DNA of 64,000 nt from Valencia hispanica (GCA_963556495.2 OY747713.1:5580821-5644820); one strand, 5' to 3'. Counted from the first letter of the stretch, positions 34,931 through 47,992 are shown. A program made the numbers and translations. Notes: a model not told the origin generated them from the letters alone.

Positions 34931-35517
34931 CTCTCGCTGCTCTTCTACGAAATCTCCCTCTACTGAGAGTTTAGCACCATGATTAAGTGTTTGTATGCAA
35001 ATTAAGAATCAAATCAGCAGCTTTTATTACCACAGAAAATGGCTAGAAATCTCAAATTTGGTCAAGAAAGAAAAAGAGAATTAAAATGTTCCAGGATGTA
35101 ATGACATTTTATGAATCATTACATATCCGTCTGACATCAGCTCCGTCCGTATCTGTGCAGACTTTATTCCAGCCTATTAGAAAAATAAACCCAGTGAAGC
35201 AGCAGAACAAACATTTAATCTCTGCCGTCATCTCCTCCTCTTATTGGTCTGAGGTCTTTATAAATGTGACCGTTTCTCAGACATCCACCCTTCCAGTGCT
35301 CCATCTCTCCTTCTTCTTAACCTCCAACCTGCCCTCCTCCTCTCTGCATTGATCATCTCGTAGTGGAACAGCTGCAGATGTTGATAGCAGTCTGACCCCT
35401 CAACATTTGCTGTTGGCTAATTAAAAGACAACGTTGGTCTGCAGAATTGAAGCCTAGTTTATAATTCTCTATCTGCTGAGGTGCAGAGACACGCAGCGCC
35501 ATTTTCAGTCGACGCAA

Positions 35518-36390
35518 GCAAGGCCGGATTATCCAATGGGCATTATGGGCACAGGCCCAGGGGCCCACACCCACTTGGGGACCCACACCCACTCAGGGGC
35601 CCACCGCCAATAGGAAGTTTAAGGAAGTAAAAAAAATTGTCTTCAAATTTCAAATATGGCAGAGATAGGCACTGGCGGAGATAACCAATACGATCCAGAC
35701 TAGTTTATTTTACCGTAACGGTTCCTAAAGCGCAATTGTAGACATGCCCCGCCCCTACCCCAGCAAGTACCGTTCACATACCGTCACCAGACTGTGGGAC
35801 AGTAGTCCTAAGAAAATCGAAATGATAAAAAAAGGCGGTTTCAATAAGCGAAAGTGAGGAAGATGAGAAGAAGACGTGTTAATTAAGAACTCTGTCGTCC
35901 ACTGACATGTTCTTTGTAAAACGTAAGGAGGAATATCAGGAAAAAAAAGATGTGATGAAGAAAGGTGGATGATGGTAAGCAGATTGTTAGCTGCACTGCC
36001 TGAGTGTAGCCGTAGCAGCGGCAGCTCAGACTGGGTTTATCCGGTGTGTAACGCAGCACTGTGGGGGACAGAAAATACTTGCGCTGTTATCATCGATGGT
36101 GGAGCTGCTGTTTTTCATAATCAGGAGGCCAGATATCCAGCTTCATGCTGTGCCGGGGTTTGGGCGGTAAAGTGCGCGCTCTTATTAACGATCTGCCGTG
36201 CTGCTGTTACTTCTCAGGTGGAGAAAAAGTTTTTTCAGAGTAGATCACATGTTTACCAACCACAGGCCAATATTTTTTGTCTTCCCTGCATCCTATTTGG
36301 AATGAATAAAAGCCAGTTCATTAGTGGTTTCTCTGACTGGAAACATCCCGAACCATGTGACCATGAGGAAAGCTCTGAATGTTGAAGGCA
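35518..36390 (+). mobile_element. hAT transposon relic
   Basis: Starts CAAGGCCGGATTATCCAATG, then GGCATTATGGGCACAGGCCC, a typical 5' end of a fish hAT family. A transposase-like zinc-finger exon follows at 36209-36385. The 3' end was not located. Confidence 0.6.
36209..36385 (+). pseudogene. hAT transposase zinc-finger exon fragment
   Basis: Downstream of an acceptor-like TTACTTCTCAG the frame reads KKFFQSRSHVYQPQANIFCL, PCILFGMNKSQFISGFSDWK, HPEPCDHEESSEC. The order Cys-x2-Cys, LF, GFSDWKH, HE-S resembles the TTF/ZMYM-type zinc finger at the N-terminus of many hAT transposases (CLPCLLF...G..DWK....HE.S..H). The expected last His is Cys and a stop follows. A dead fragment. Confidence 0.6.
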
Positions 36391-39300
36391 ACGGAGTGAG
36401 CATCTCTGCTTTTGGTCAGCCCAACATCAGCCCCAGATCATTTCACCACAACGGTGCTCTATAGTCGATGTAATTAGTATTTCAATGCAGCTTTTGGCCA
36501 CTGGATGCTTTATATCGCAAGGCCAGTTTATCTAAATGGTCTTCTGGTGATTTTAAACACCAGGAGGTGTAGAGAACAACAAACAAACAAACCAGAGTGC
36601 TGTGTTTGTTTGTTTACATGTGTTTTTAGAGGATTCTATGAGCTGCAGTTCTAGTAAAAAGCTTTCCAGCTCAATCAAAACTCGCTGTCTGTCGGCCATT
36701 GCTATTTAAGTGGATGTGCGTTTACAAGCTGAAAGAAAAATACTTTTAATAGGCAGACCCGCCAGAAAAGGTCTGCACCCCCTGCTGTCCTGGCTGAGAA
36801 TTGCTTTGCAACACTGACACAACAACGCAGAAGTATAAAAGGAAAAACCACTCCGTCAGTACGTGTGCGTGTGGGTGCAAACTTGCTGACGAATAACATT
36901 CAATCCGAACAAGCTGAACGGAGAACTACATATAAAAAATGAAATTGATCGAAATTGATGGACTTAAAATATGAATAGTTCACCTGTTGTGGCCTGAACT
37001 CAGTCTCACAACTTCCTCCTGCTCCGCATGGAAATGAAATGCTCCCACTTGTGCGTAAATGAATAGTGGGATTGCTGCAGAGGCTATTGTCATGAGGTTT
37101 TGGATTTTTGCCTCAGCAGATGACTTCTCATGGGGGGGTTTGGGTGTTGTTCTGTAGGCTGAATCCACGCTCTGCTGCAACACTGGAGACTGAAATTAAA
37201 CGCCAATTCAGCCAAAGTTTTGAAACCTTGGAACATTTCTCCAACTGAAGGGATCAGAAGTCGGAAAGACTCTCTGAATGAGCCGTTTCCTGACCCCCAA
37301 TCTATCACTTCAGCGGGAGGAAATCTCCCAGCATGCAGCGGTGGTTGGCACGACACCGGGCTTCTGGGAGCGCCGCGCTCCAAATCAAAATAATGGACAG
37401 CCTTCACATTTTTACGTCACCATGTTTTAAAAAAATGGTCAAATATTTTAGAAATATTTGGTTAACGTTTTTACAGCACTTTATGCTAATAAACACACAG
37501 TACAACAGGGGGAGTTTATTGGGGCTTTCTGGTGCTAACTGGAAGAAGAACACAGAGAAATGAGAAATGTGACCGAGCTGACACCACAGATTGATGTTCA
37601 TTAAATATTTCTCTGTGATCACAGGGTTTTCTCTTTCCAGGGATCAAGACTATTGTGTCTCTGCATGCACAGTATCCGCTTACTTGTATTTGTGCAAAAA
37701 AATCAGTTTGCCTCGTCTCTTATAAGTCGTAGTGGGCTGCAGTGAAATAAGAAAAGGAACAAAAGTGGCCCAGGGTCTTTAACATTGAAATAGAATGCAG
37801 CAGCAGAAGCACAGAGTTAATCATGGACCGCTCCCTTGCCAAGCTCCAGCTTCAGGTACCAACATCTGACCTTGTAATTTATCCGAGGAACGAGGTTGTG
37901 CATGAGTCAAATGCCAAATGTTCGTACAACGCAAATCTGCACACCAACGCAGAAGCACGGCGTGTTTGTTGCATGCAAATTGTAGCACATAGCAATATGT
38001 GCATCTGTACCACATAAACCTATAGATATATGAGCGCAGCGGCTCTATATGACGTTTCTAATGTGCAGTATACAATCTTTCTATATGCTTCTCATGAACT
38101 ATGACATGTAATTCTGCCTGAAGCACAGCACCAATGGAAGGTTGGCATTGGATGGAAGAAAAGGAAGGGAAAAAAAGGAGAGAAATGAAGGAATGGAAAG
38201 CATTACAAGGGATACAAGCACAGTATATCATGAGCATATAAGCGTGTTCTCATTTATGCATCTCAGGGTCACCCACATGCTGCCTCACCCTGATTGAAAC
38301 CAGCAGTGCCGTGGCTTGGCTCGGCTCTATCAGTGAGCTCAAGCTTCTTTTGTACTTGAAGGAGTAAAAGAAGAAACAAGAAAAAGTCTTGAAATCTAGA
38401 TGTTTGAACTGTACAGGCTCCAAATGTGAAATATTTAAACCACTGAGCGTAGAGAGGCTGGTATCTGCCTTTAAAATATTAATAACGCACACCACTCATT
38501 CAACCCTCTCCACCTAGAGGCACCTGGGTGTGCAGGTTGAGAAAACATGCACAAATTCCAAAATGAAAACCCAAATTGGTGAAAACGGACAAAGTAAAGT
38601 ACAGATCTAGTTCTGTACAAACAGCGGTGAAGCTAACTGTATGTATCAGAAAAATTACATCAATATCAAAGCAGCAGTTTCAAAACTGGCCAGCGACCTC
38701 ACGCTAAAATCAATTTCATTGACCAGAAAAATAAATAAAAACTGAAAAAGTTTTTAAAAGTTTCAGTGCAACAAGTAAAATGTATTACACAGCAGAAAAA
38801 AGCTTTATTTATGGCTTGTGCAGCAGATATATGCTGGAATCCGTAAAGTAAGACTTTATGAGCCTTTGAAAAATGTGATACATCTGCCCAAAGTAAAAAG
38901 AAATTGGATAATTTCCTTTTACATCCATTGGGTGTAAAAGGAAATAGTTAGGTGTACATTACTTTTATATTGGAGAGCATGTCTCAAACTCCATATTTGG
39001 TGAAAAGAAGCCTTTATGCAACATGATGGGAATTCTCAATTTGTTAAATCAAATAGGTGTAAACTTTATAATCAAGGAGATGATCTCGCTGTAGATTTTG
39101 ATGGAAACCTTAAACCATCCACAGTTATCAAGAAGAAAAGTCAAAATGTCCACATTGTTCAGTTTTTGACCCTTTTTTGCAAATTGCGTATTCTGCCACT
39201 AGATCAGGCTGCCATTACAGCTTTGTGTGATCCACCTTTGCTGGTCCAGTGCGGTCTCCAAGGGAGACAACTTCATTTGAGAATTTGTCGAAATAAATGC

Positions 39301-39774
39301 AACGCTACATTCAAAATCAAGAACAAATGAGACAAAAAGGAATTTAAGCCATTTGTGTTGACAGGAGATGTGAGTCCTAAAGCATAGAGTCTGTAGGATC
39401 ATGAGGTTTCTATGGCAACTCATGAGGGAGCACCGTAGGATACATAAAAAGAGTCACTTTTTTTTCCTACAGGTATTATGCTCTCTGTTCTCGTCATTTC
39501 ATGTTTATTATGTTGGACCGACCTTAGCTTACGTTATGGGATGAATTTGCCTTGAACTCAACAAAACATGCATTTCCAGGGTTCTTCATATTTTCTTTTC
39601 AAACACTTCATAGTTTTCAGACTTGAATTTCTAGATTTTAATTTTCAGTTTTTTACAAACTTATGTTTTCTTTTGGGGGGGGATCTTACCATCTTTATAA
39701 TACTACATTCTAATGTTGATTTTAAATTTGTAAGCCTTTCTAGATAGATGAATGTCAATGACTGGCTCCTTTGA
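36391..39774. other. Intronic, mostly unique sequence
   Basis: No gene or classified repeat. Overlapping frames on both strands at about 37821-38017 have no domain. Confidence 0.4.
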
Positions 39775-40030
39775 TGCCGTTTCCTGACCTGGCTGATCTG
39801 TACTCGGCCCAATGTCCATTTTATTGCTGCTCTTAAGTGTGTGTGTGCATGAAGGTTGGGTCTGAGGGAGGGGGCTATAACTATGATCATGCTTTAATAA
39901 TGTGGGGGAGGGATGGAAATGTGGTCTTTGTGGGGTCATTCTAATACTGTAAAGCACTTTGAGTTGCAATTTTTGTATGAAAAGGGCTTTATAAATAAAG
40001 TTTGATTGATTGATTGATTGATTGATTGTG
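39775..40030 (+). mobile_element. LINE-like 3'-UTR retroposon, copy 2
   Basis: 5'-truncated relative of 26815-27480, sharing CTCGGCCCAATGTCCAT, AAGTGTGTGTGTGCATG, AAAGCACTTTGAG and CTTTATAAATAAAGTTTGAT. Ends in a short (TGAT)n tail at 40003-40028. Confidence 0.8.
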
Positions 40031-42186
40031 TTTTTCTAAGATGATGTGTTACTTTTGGGATCTTACAGCTGTCTGAAAGGTTTCTGTTTAAAGTACAATA
40101 TATGCAGCCCAGGTAAGTTAATAATACGGCCCGGAATTGGCCTTTAAAATTGAGCTCAGCTATCTAAAACATGTGATTTGATCACAGTTGGATAAAATAC
40201 CTTCATTACAGAAATGTTATTCCTTTAGGATAATGGTTGTTCCTGGTTTAAATCAAGCACCTGACTCGTTGCTAACCAAAGACATTTGAGTTCCTGCTTT
40301 GCATCCTAATGCCTTATTTGTTGTATTACTTAGTATTTTTTTCCAATTTTCTTTGATGGATTCAGCCAGGCTGAACATATAAACAGATTCCTAAACACAA
40401 ACATAGCTTCTTCTAGTGTAAAAAACAGAAATGCTATTAGTGATTAAAAGGAGGATGTGTCTTATAGAAATAACCCATTCCCATCTCACACAATGCACTC
40501 AGTGTTTTGTAAAGAGGACCACTCCTGGCTGCTAAAATGTAACACCAACGCCTGGCTCTCTTCCCAGAAAATAATCAAGCAAAGGGACACTTTAAAAACA
40601 ACTCCACTTTTTATCCTGTGAAAACAGCACTCTTCAAAATTCCTTTATTTCTATATTTTTAAACCATTTTCTGTTTATTTTAAGTTCATAAAATTGACCA
40701 ATCCATTCAGTGAATTGCGCTAATTTGTTCCTACTCCACTTTCCAAAACATACAGCTTTTTTGCATAATGGACAACTATACAATAAGATACAATGAGATA
40801 TTTTACTTAATCAAAAAGACTAAACCTAATGAGGTTTGATTTTTTTAACTCATAACCTCAAACCTTATTTTATTTTTCTTTCACTCTTCATGGCTGTTTG
40901 GTTTCACCGTTGAATTGTCTCCACTAAGAGCTACCGTTTAAACCATTTGTCTGGAATTTTGCACATTTATTTGAAGGTATTTGAATCTTTGCTGTTTCTG
41001 GTAAATTTGTTTACTTGTGAAGTCCGTAGACATATTTATTAAATTACATTTCATGTAGAGCTCTTGGCTTTATCAAAAAAGGATGAAGTGTATTTGAGAT
41101 GCTATTTGGCAAGTTGGGATGTTGATTTTGAAGTTTGAGGCCTTATTATGGTATATTTAAACCATATTTACCATATATTTAAAGCTTAACTCTACAACCC
41201 CCCCCCCCCCCCCCCCCCCCCCCAAAAAAAAACAATAATAACTTTCATCGAAAAAATTTACACTTTATTTGCTTCGATACAAGAGACTCATGTCAGCCTC
41301 ACTTTGGAGTAATTCGCCTTTATATGAATGTTATTTGAGAACTGTACAAGATAAAAATAATTTCTCACGGGTGAAAGAAAACCGATGTTTCCCTTATTTT
41401 TAACCTTTGAGTCATTTCCATTCTTGTATTAAGTTGTTGTGTTACCTTAAAAGACATTTTAGGAAATCAGATATTCTATCCATCGCCTGTTGTCCTGCTC
41501 TTAAAACAAACAGTCTGCAAAAATGTGGTTAATTCTGTTTTGACTAAATAGCCCTGAGTGTTAAAAATATAACATTTAAAATGATAAAAGCAAAACCCGA
41601 GACATTTTCAGCTTTTCAAATGGTACTGCAATTTAAAAAGTAACCTGAGACTCCCAATATATATTTTGCATGATGTGTTGAAAAGAGCATATGCTGCTTT
41701 CCAATTCAATAAACTGAATTGAATTCCAACAGTAATAATCTGACAACTTGGGTGAGCTCATAGAGCGTTGACATGTCATCCACAGTCTGCTTCGTTCATA
41801 CCACTGAATGTAGACACGTTCCAAAAAAATTGCAATAGCTCTGCTTAGCGTTTGACTATAATAAACATGTTACTGTGTTAAATACAGAAGGAGGGCAATA
41901 CTAGAGCCTTAATTTAACCCGAGGCAGCTTCATTACGTGGCTTCCTATACCACTGACATACAAGGCTGATACATCTGTGTGTGATTTCAGTATATAGACT
42001 TTCCCACCATGTCATTTAAACAATAAAAAAAAATAAAAACTATTTTTAATAAGGCAGACACTGAGAGAATAGCTAGAGGTTTCTCTGGCTATATGAGTCA
42101 CCCTAGCTACCCCTCCCCCCACCTGTTGCTCTTCACTGCAGGACCACAGGCTGAAAAGCCTTGCTTACACAAAAAACACATTTTAC
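40031..42186. other. Intronic stretch, poly(C) only
   Basis: AT-rich, without gene or classified element apart from the C run at 41198-41223. Confidence 0.4.
41198..41223 (+). repeat. Poly(C) tract, 26 bases
   Basis: Uninterrupted run of C followed by about nine A. The minus strand is a G run able to form quadruplex structures. Exact length may be a sequencing or assembly approximation. Confidence 0.9.
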
Positions 42187-42950
42187 CAGTGGCGGCTGGT
42201 GAAAAAATTTGTAGGTGGGGCGCAGTTGGTTGTGATGGGTCAAAAGGCACGTCACCACCAGAACACCACACAAAATCTGAAAACCAGTCAAACTAGATCA
42301 TTGGTATCAATACAACTACAGACAGGCCTTGAATATTGATAATCTGAAATTAATTTTGAGGTACAATATATTTCAAAAGTAGGCTACTTTAACACCAGTT
42401 ACACTGAATACTTGTTAAACCATCAATACAATTAGAGAGAGACATTGGATATTGTTGATCTAAAATAATGTTTTGGCGCAGGAAAGCTTTCAAAAGTAGG
42501 CTACTTTAATAATGATAAAAACATTAAAAACACATTATACCATAACACCAGTTAAACAAAATAATTGTTAAGTCATCAATACAATCAGAGACAGACATGG
42601 GATGTCATTGAACTATTAATACAAACAAGTTAGAGAGGCTGAATATTGATGCGGCTACATTCGTGTTTCTTTACTTTTTCAATCAAATGTTTTAAAACCA
42701 TTGAAATAACAGGCAGGGGAAAAGAAAAAGCGCATTACTTACTGGACATCCAGTTAGCCAAACCAATATTATTAGAGGATTATTATTATAATCATACTAA
42801 TACATAAGGAGAACATAGCAGTGTTGTTGATTTTTTAAATTTTTTTATTTGTTATGGTTTGCTTGACGAACCTGGTCACTATTTTACGGGTGGGCGGCGC
42901 CCCAGCGCCCTCTATTTTACTGATTGGAAATATTTCCAGCTGGGATAAAA
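42187..42950. repeat. Possible DNA-transposon remnant
   Basis: CAGTGGCGGCTGGTGAAAAA at the left, and GGGTGGGCGGCGCCCCAGCG near 42888 at the right, look like the two GC-rich ends of a fish element, with AT-rich sequence between. A doubled motif (AAAAGTAGGCTACTTTAA, at about 42374 and 42492) lies inside. Class not assigned. Confidence 0.35.
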
Positions 42951-43865
42951 AACATACAATTCTGGTGTGGAAACTAAAGGCGGATAACAGCCCCTTTTCA
43001 AGAAAGTTTAAGAACTGCATATAAAAAGCCAGGTGGAGTATGCCTTTATGCAGCCGTCTGCAGGCTGGCCAACCATTTTATAAAGCTAATAAGAGTTTTT
43101 TGTACTCACAGAGTTACTATGTAAAGCACAATGTAATGGAATAATATCTCATGGAACAGAAAAGTTTACTTGAATACCAATAAAATAATTAGCAGATGTT
43201 CTTCGTCCGTGCCATAGCACTATGCCTACTTGAACAGGTTTGGAGATTTATGAACAGCGTTACCAGTTAAAAAACTCATATCAATCGCATAAACCGTCAT
43301 TTAATCTTCTTGTCATTCTTTAAAAGGTCCACACTGGGTGGTGCTGGTGTAAATGGTGAAACACTGAGCATACAGTCGTTCTGCTGTGAGAACGAAGAAC
43401 AGACTGAAGTTGCTCCTGTGGTCCACCTGCTGATACCACCTGCTGATACATAAACCTCCTAAAACTCAGATCTCCCCATGTGGACTACTTCCCGCTCCTT
43501 TCCGATGCGTCTATGTATGCTTCAGTATTCCCCTCATGTCCGTGGGTGAGATAAGCTGTAGCTTGCAGGCCCTCGGCTCAGCTCTTATCTCCCTAACAGA
43601 TGTTCCCCCTGTGTGGCCACAGCACCAACGATCACACGTAGGGGGCCAGCATCCGAAAACTCCATGTGATTCCAGAAAGCTTCAGTCAGATGTTCTTGTT
43701 TCTGATTGTCAGAAAGAAACATGTTATTCCACACAGGGGTGGAGCTTCAACGTCCGCAAGTGCATCAAGTTTGTTCTTTTTTTTAAGAGCCAATGAAGGT
43801 TTCTCAGGAAGACGTTGCTGGGGGAAGATCCCCAGAAGATGGAGAAACTGTTGAATATAATTTAT
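42951..43865. other. Intronic stretch without features
   Basis: Short frames on both strands near 43536-43937 have no domain. Confidence 0.4.
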
Positions 43866-44838
43866 ACAGTTAGCCCCAAAATGATTCATACCATTTGTAG
43901 ATTTACATATAAAGTCATCTTTACATTTTACCAACATTTTGCTTTTTACAGTCAGCTGGAGTTAAAATCCACAAAAAAATCTTCAGGTTTTTTCGACGTC
44001 AAGCAACCTCTGTCCAGATCTTTGTGCCATCACACAAAAGTTTCATTATTTTAGGCGCAAACGCGTCGGATAAAACCAAGCTTTAATTTCCACCTATTTT
44101 AAGGGACTCTCCAGCTATCCTCTGAATACTAACCTCAGTAATCAGCAGTCCCACATGGCCACTTTGCTGCACTAAAAATGTAATGCAAGAATAAAACAGT
44201 TAAGCCCAAAACGATTAATCAATTTAAATTATTTAACAGATATTTATTTACAACATTGATCAACATTTTTACGACTCTCTTCTGTTTTCACCACTAAACA
44301 CAGACCTCCCCCCAATAATCACTACAAATATACATTAGGTGTGAACATTAAGAGACCGTCCAGCTGGCCAAATAAGTCATCGAATATGCATAACATGCAG
44401 GCTTAACACCTTAAATATACTATATAGATATATAGAATATAGATATTGTAGTCAAGCAGTCCTTTACAGTTGCAACATTGCACACACTGATGACATGACT
44501 GTTGTGCTTTGATATATCGAGTATATCTAATATACTGTAGATTTAAACTAGTTTTTAAGTGGAGAATCTGTGTAAAGCAGGCCTTCAAACCTCAAAGGCT
44601 TCCAGCTCATCAGAAAAGATAAATCCTTCAAATACCAGTGGAAACGTACAAAAAGCTGCACAGCAATTATAAGGGTTTGAGTGATGCAATGTCAACAAAT
44701 ATTAAGCTAATAATGATTGAGAAGCATGGAAATCATTTTCTGCAAACTATGTTTTTTAAACTACTACTTTTTAAAAATGTTTTCATTTTCTGTCAGAAAC
44801 AAATGTTTTGGGTAAATAATCATTTTGGGCTTAACTGT
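43866..44838. mobile_element. Tc1-like non-autonomous elements (two related ends plus one inverted end)
   Basis: ACAGTTAGCCCCAAAATGAT at 43866 and ACAGTTAAGCCCAAAACGAT at 44196 are direct copies of one terminus. The inverted form, AATCATTTTGGGCTTAACTG, ends at 44838. The pair 44196-44838 makes one complete non-coding element; the copy at 43866 looks like a related partial element. The terminus resembles a common fish Tc1 family. Confidence 0.6.
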
Positions 44839-45856
44839 TGATGACAAAAAAATATACATTTTGTTGACATTTCATTGAAATTCAGTTAAAAATGTATGGT
44901 TCTTTTGTTCTCTTTTGTTTTATTACTGTAGAAAAAACAGTAAAGAGACGTCCAGATTTTTTGCATTTCCTTCTTGTAAAATTTTAATTTGAAATGTGGG
45001 AACTTTTATCAGGTATTTTTCATCATTTGTCCCCTTGATAATCAAGTTAGATCATCATTGTTATTATCTCTGTTTTGCTCTGACCCATCAGCTGTGAGGT
45101 CAGCCTCTATTAACAAGTTGTTTTACAATGATTAAGTCAGCGCTTCTTCTCTTTGTGATCACACTGCGGTGCTTAAGGACGTTATCTCAGTTTCCTGCAG
45201 ATCTTTGCAAGCTGTTGCGAAAACACAACACAAAAATGTGTTCCTGCAGCTTAAAATGATGCCTAGAGTGATCATTTGTCGCAGAATCACAACTAACATC
45301 CTAATTTAACTAGAACTGTTAAAAAATAAAGACTCTTCCAGGGGATTTTGTATCTTAATAACCACAAACAAACACATCATGTTGTTCCACAGCAGCCTTC
45401 AGCACAGTTTGCTTTAAAATTTTGATGGATGAAAAAAACAAAACAATAAAAACGAAAATCTAACAGAAATCTATGAGCTCTAACAAGCCAAGCACAGACA
45501 GCCATAATAACGTGTAGGAAAAAAAGAAACAGCTGGGTCTCTTAGACTGTGATAAAGGCTTGGAATAAACAAATAACATAGTAGGTCTGAGGGGGGAGAT
45601 CCCCATGGAGACAGAAATTAGGTAAACAAAGCTTTGTCTAATTAATTCTTATTTCTGTTATGTAAAACAACTTAAGTTTCAGCATAGATATTCCATAGGA
45701 TAAACTAAACTTCGGAGGATGTAAAGGTGATGATCAGCAGGAGGGCAATGTTATTGCCCGAGATACTACAGCTTTATGGTCAGGGATCCAAACTGAATCA
45801 CCTTAATCATGACCCAAAGATTAGATGACAAGTCTAAACAGGCCATTTTACTGTCT

Positions 45857-45870
45857 GTTACCATAGCAAC
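45857..45870. promoter_or_regulatory. RFX X-box-like site
   Basis: GTTACCATAGCAAC is a near-perfect inverted repeat fitting the RFX X-box consensus (GTNRCC, 0-3 spacer, RGYAAC). It lies in a non-repetitive intronic stretch, about 45600-45930, that also has ATTA cores and a TAAACAAAGCTTTGT motif. Function not shown. Confidence 0.35.
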
Positions 45871-46384
45871 GGTAAAGCAGGAAGCCACAGAGAGCCGCAG
45901 CAATAATTAGCTCAACTCCTGTCTCAGCTTTGTTTAGGATTTCATTTCCCTTCTTCATAGGCAATTAGTCAAGTATTTGGATTGATTTGAAATCACAGTG
46001 ATCATCTCAGCATGATTGTCAGAATTTTTTTCATTCCATTTGTTGAAATGCAGCTTGTGGACACCATCAGAAATTTTAGATTTGAAATGTAATATTAGCT
46101 CTGCTTGTAACATTTTTTTTTGTTTCATTTTTTTGTGTGATATCCATCCAAAAATAAGTTCTTATCAGCTATAAAGTTAATATTTTGAAAAACGTACGAA
46201 TAATTAATTGCACAAGAGGTGAAACCAGGGTGAAAAATAGGTTTTCTTTTGCAAAAATACATATACAGTGGACCCTGGAAGTCCCAAGGGTTAGGGACAA
46301 CAACCGTCCACGAATAGCTAAAATCTGAAAAGGCTTGAGATCTCCTCTAACAATTACCTATTTTAAAAGTTTTAACCAGACCCG

Positions 46385-46870
46385 TCGCGAATGGGCAGTA
46401 AAGCACCAATTTATTGTTAGAAGAAGAAGAAGAAGAAGAAGAAGAAGAAGAAGAAGAAGAAGAAGAAGAAGAAGAAGAAGAAGAAGAAGAAGAAGAAGAA
46501 GAAGAAGAAGAAGAAGAAGAAGAAGAAGAAGAAGGGTGCTGCTGTGTTATTTTTAGGCTAATACGAGCATCGTAACAGTAGTTATGATGAGAACCTTGTG
46601 AGAAATACACTCAAGAAAGGAAATAATAAAGGTAAAGTGGCAGATCATTTTGGATTATGAACATAAGACTTGTTACAACTAGCTGTTGTCTTGGAGGACA
46701 TTAACTGGAAAAGACAGATTTTGTTTGAGATGGCTCTGTTCTGTCAATGATATGTGGCTTCAATTGGTAAGTTGCACATTATCCGGCTTTCTGAGTTGTT
46801 TGACAAAAGTGTTTACTGTCTCCACAGTTATGATTGTATCCTTGATTGGCAAACATCATTAGAATCAAAA
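46385..46870 (+). repeat. (AAG)-containing dispersed repeat, copy 2
   Basis: Relative of 12600-13045, sharing the ordered stretches given for that copy. Here the AAG tract (46419-46534) has grown to about 38 units. It interrupts the MITE copy at 46265-47270. Confidence 0.75.
46419..46534 (+). repeat. (AAG)38 microsatellite
   Basis: About 115 bases of pure AAG, a purine-only strand prone to triplex formation. Frames reading poly-Arg or poly-Ser across it are not genes. Confidence 0.97.
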
Positions 46871-47474
46871 GAATCGTATCTATCGAACAAGGTACAATAT
46901 GTATATGTACATAGAAAGGGTGTCGCAAAAAAAGACAGATTTGTCCGGGAAGTACGCAACATACGGCCAATGGGACGTTAAAAGGCGCAGGGGTTAAATA
47001 AAAAGACGGGGCCCTCCAGAATCAGCCACAATTCCAAATTCCTCTGGCACCGGGTCTGGTTTAAACACCAAATATACCTTATTATGCATTCATAAGAACC
47101 CTTTTGTTCTACCTCAGAAGCTAACATTCAGTCTTCCTTATTGGGGATTCAGCCTGTCAGCACCAAGGAAAATAAATTGCGCTCCTTGACTGGCTACTCT
47201 GCAAACTCCAGCAAACAGTAAGTAAAGTAGCATTGCTCCAAGGTATTCCAGCTTCCCAAGCTGAGAGTGGAGGACAGAAATCAGGCTCCTAGGTGTGCAG
47301 ATCTTGCAGTACCTAAGCTAGCACAAGAACAACTCAGTGATCACAAATTGGAACCAGCAAAGACTGAACTTGTACCTGAGCAGGTTGAAATAATGCCTCT
47401 CTTTCCAGCAGCCTCATCAGAGCTTTCTACAGAGGCGTGGTTGAGAGTTTTCTAACATACTGTTTTTCTGTGAG

Positions 47475-47835
47475 GTGTCAGATAAAATGGCCCGGCAAAG
47501 GATAGTTAGAGCAGCTGAGAAGATCATTGGCGTTTCCCTTCCCTCCATCCAACACATCTTTCAAAAGCGCTGCAGGAGAACATCATCATCAAGGACGCCT
47601 CACATCCACTCCTTCAAAACGCTGCTATCAGGCAGAACCTTCAGACTGATCAACAGCTTCCACTGACTTGCTGTTAGAATACTGAACTGCTGAATAATAG
47701 GTGCTATAAACCTAGTTTTTATTATTTGACACCATACAAGCTCATGAGTTCTTTTTATTTCCTATGGTGACCTTGGAGAAACGTCATTTCATTTTGCTGC
47801 ACCAGACACATAGCAATAAAGCTTGATTCAATTTT
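47475..47835 (+). mobile_element. L1-like LINE 3' end
   Basis: IVRAAEKIIGVSLPSIQHIF, then a shortened stretch of the type FKTLLSGRTFRLINSF, matches the C-terminus of fish L1-like pol proteins (RAAEKIIG-LPS, LLPSGRRFRSI). A 3' UTR follows and ends AGCAATAAAGCTTGATTCAA. Only the last part is kept, with internal deletion. Confidence 0.65.
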
Positions 47836-47992
47836 GTATTTTATATGACGTGCTAACGAGCTAACACGCTGCAAACAATCGGCCCAGGCGTACAAAGCAC
47901 TCATTTTTTATTTTTCCAAGAAATAAAATAGAACATCTGAAAGATGTAACCCATCGGCTATCATCCCTAAGCCACGCCCCCCTGATTTGATA

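Larger units (their letters stand above)
46265..47270 (+). mobile_element. pogo/Tigger-like MITE, copy 3, split by insertion
   Basis: The left part (46265-46380) has ACAGTGGACCCTGG and GGTTAGGGACAACAACCGTC. The right part (about 47050-47270) has CAAATATACCTTATTATGCA, CAGAAGCTAAC and TTGCGCTCCTTGACTGGCTA. Together they align in order with the copies at 3.5 and 10.6 kb. The 670 bases between are the (AAG)-containing repeat plus unclassified sequence, so that repeat inserted later. Confidence 0.65.

Noticed and set aside
46335..46610. Poly-Arg (plus) and poly-Ser (minus) proteins
   Set aside because: Translations of the AAG tract inside a dispersed repeat.
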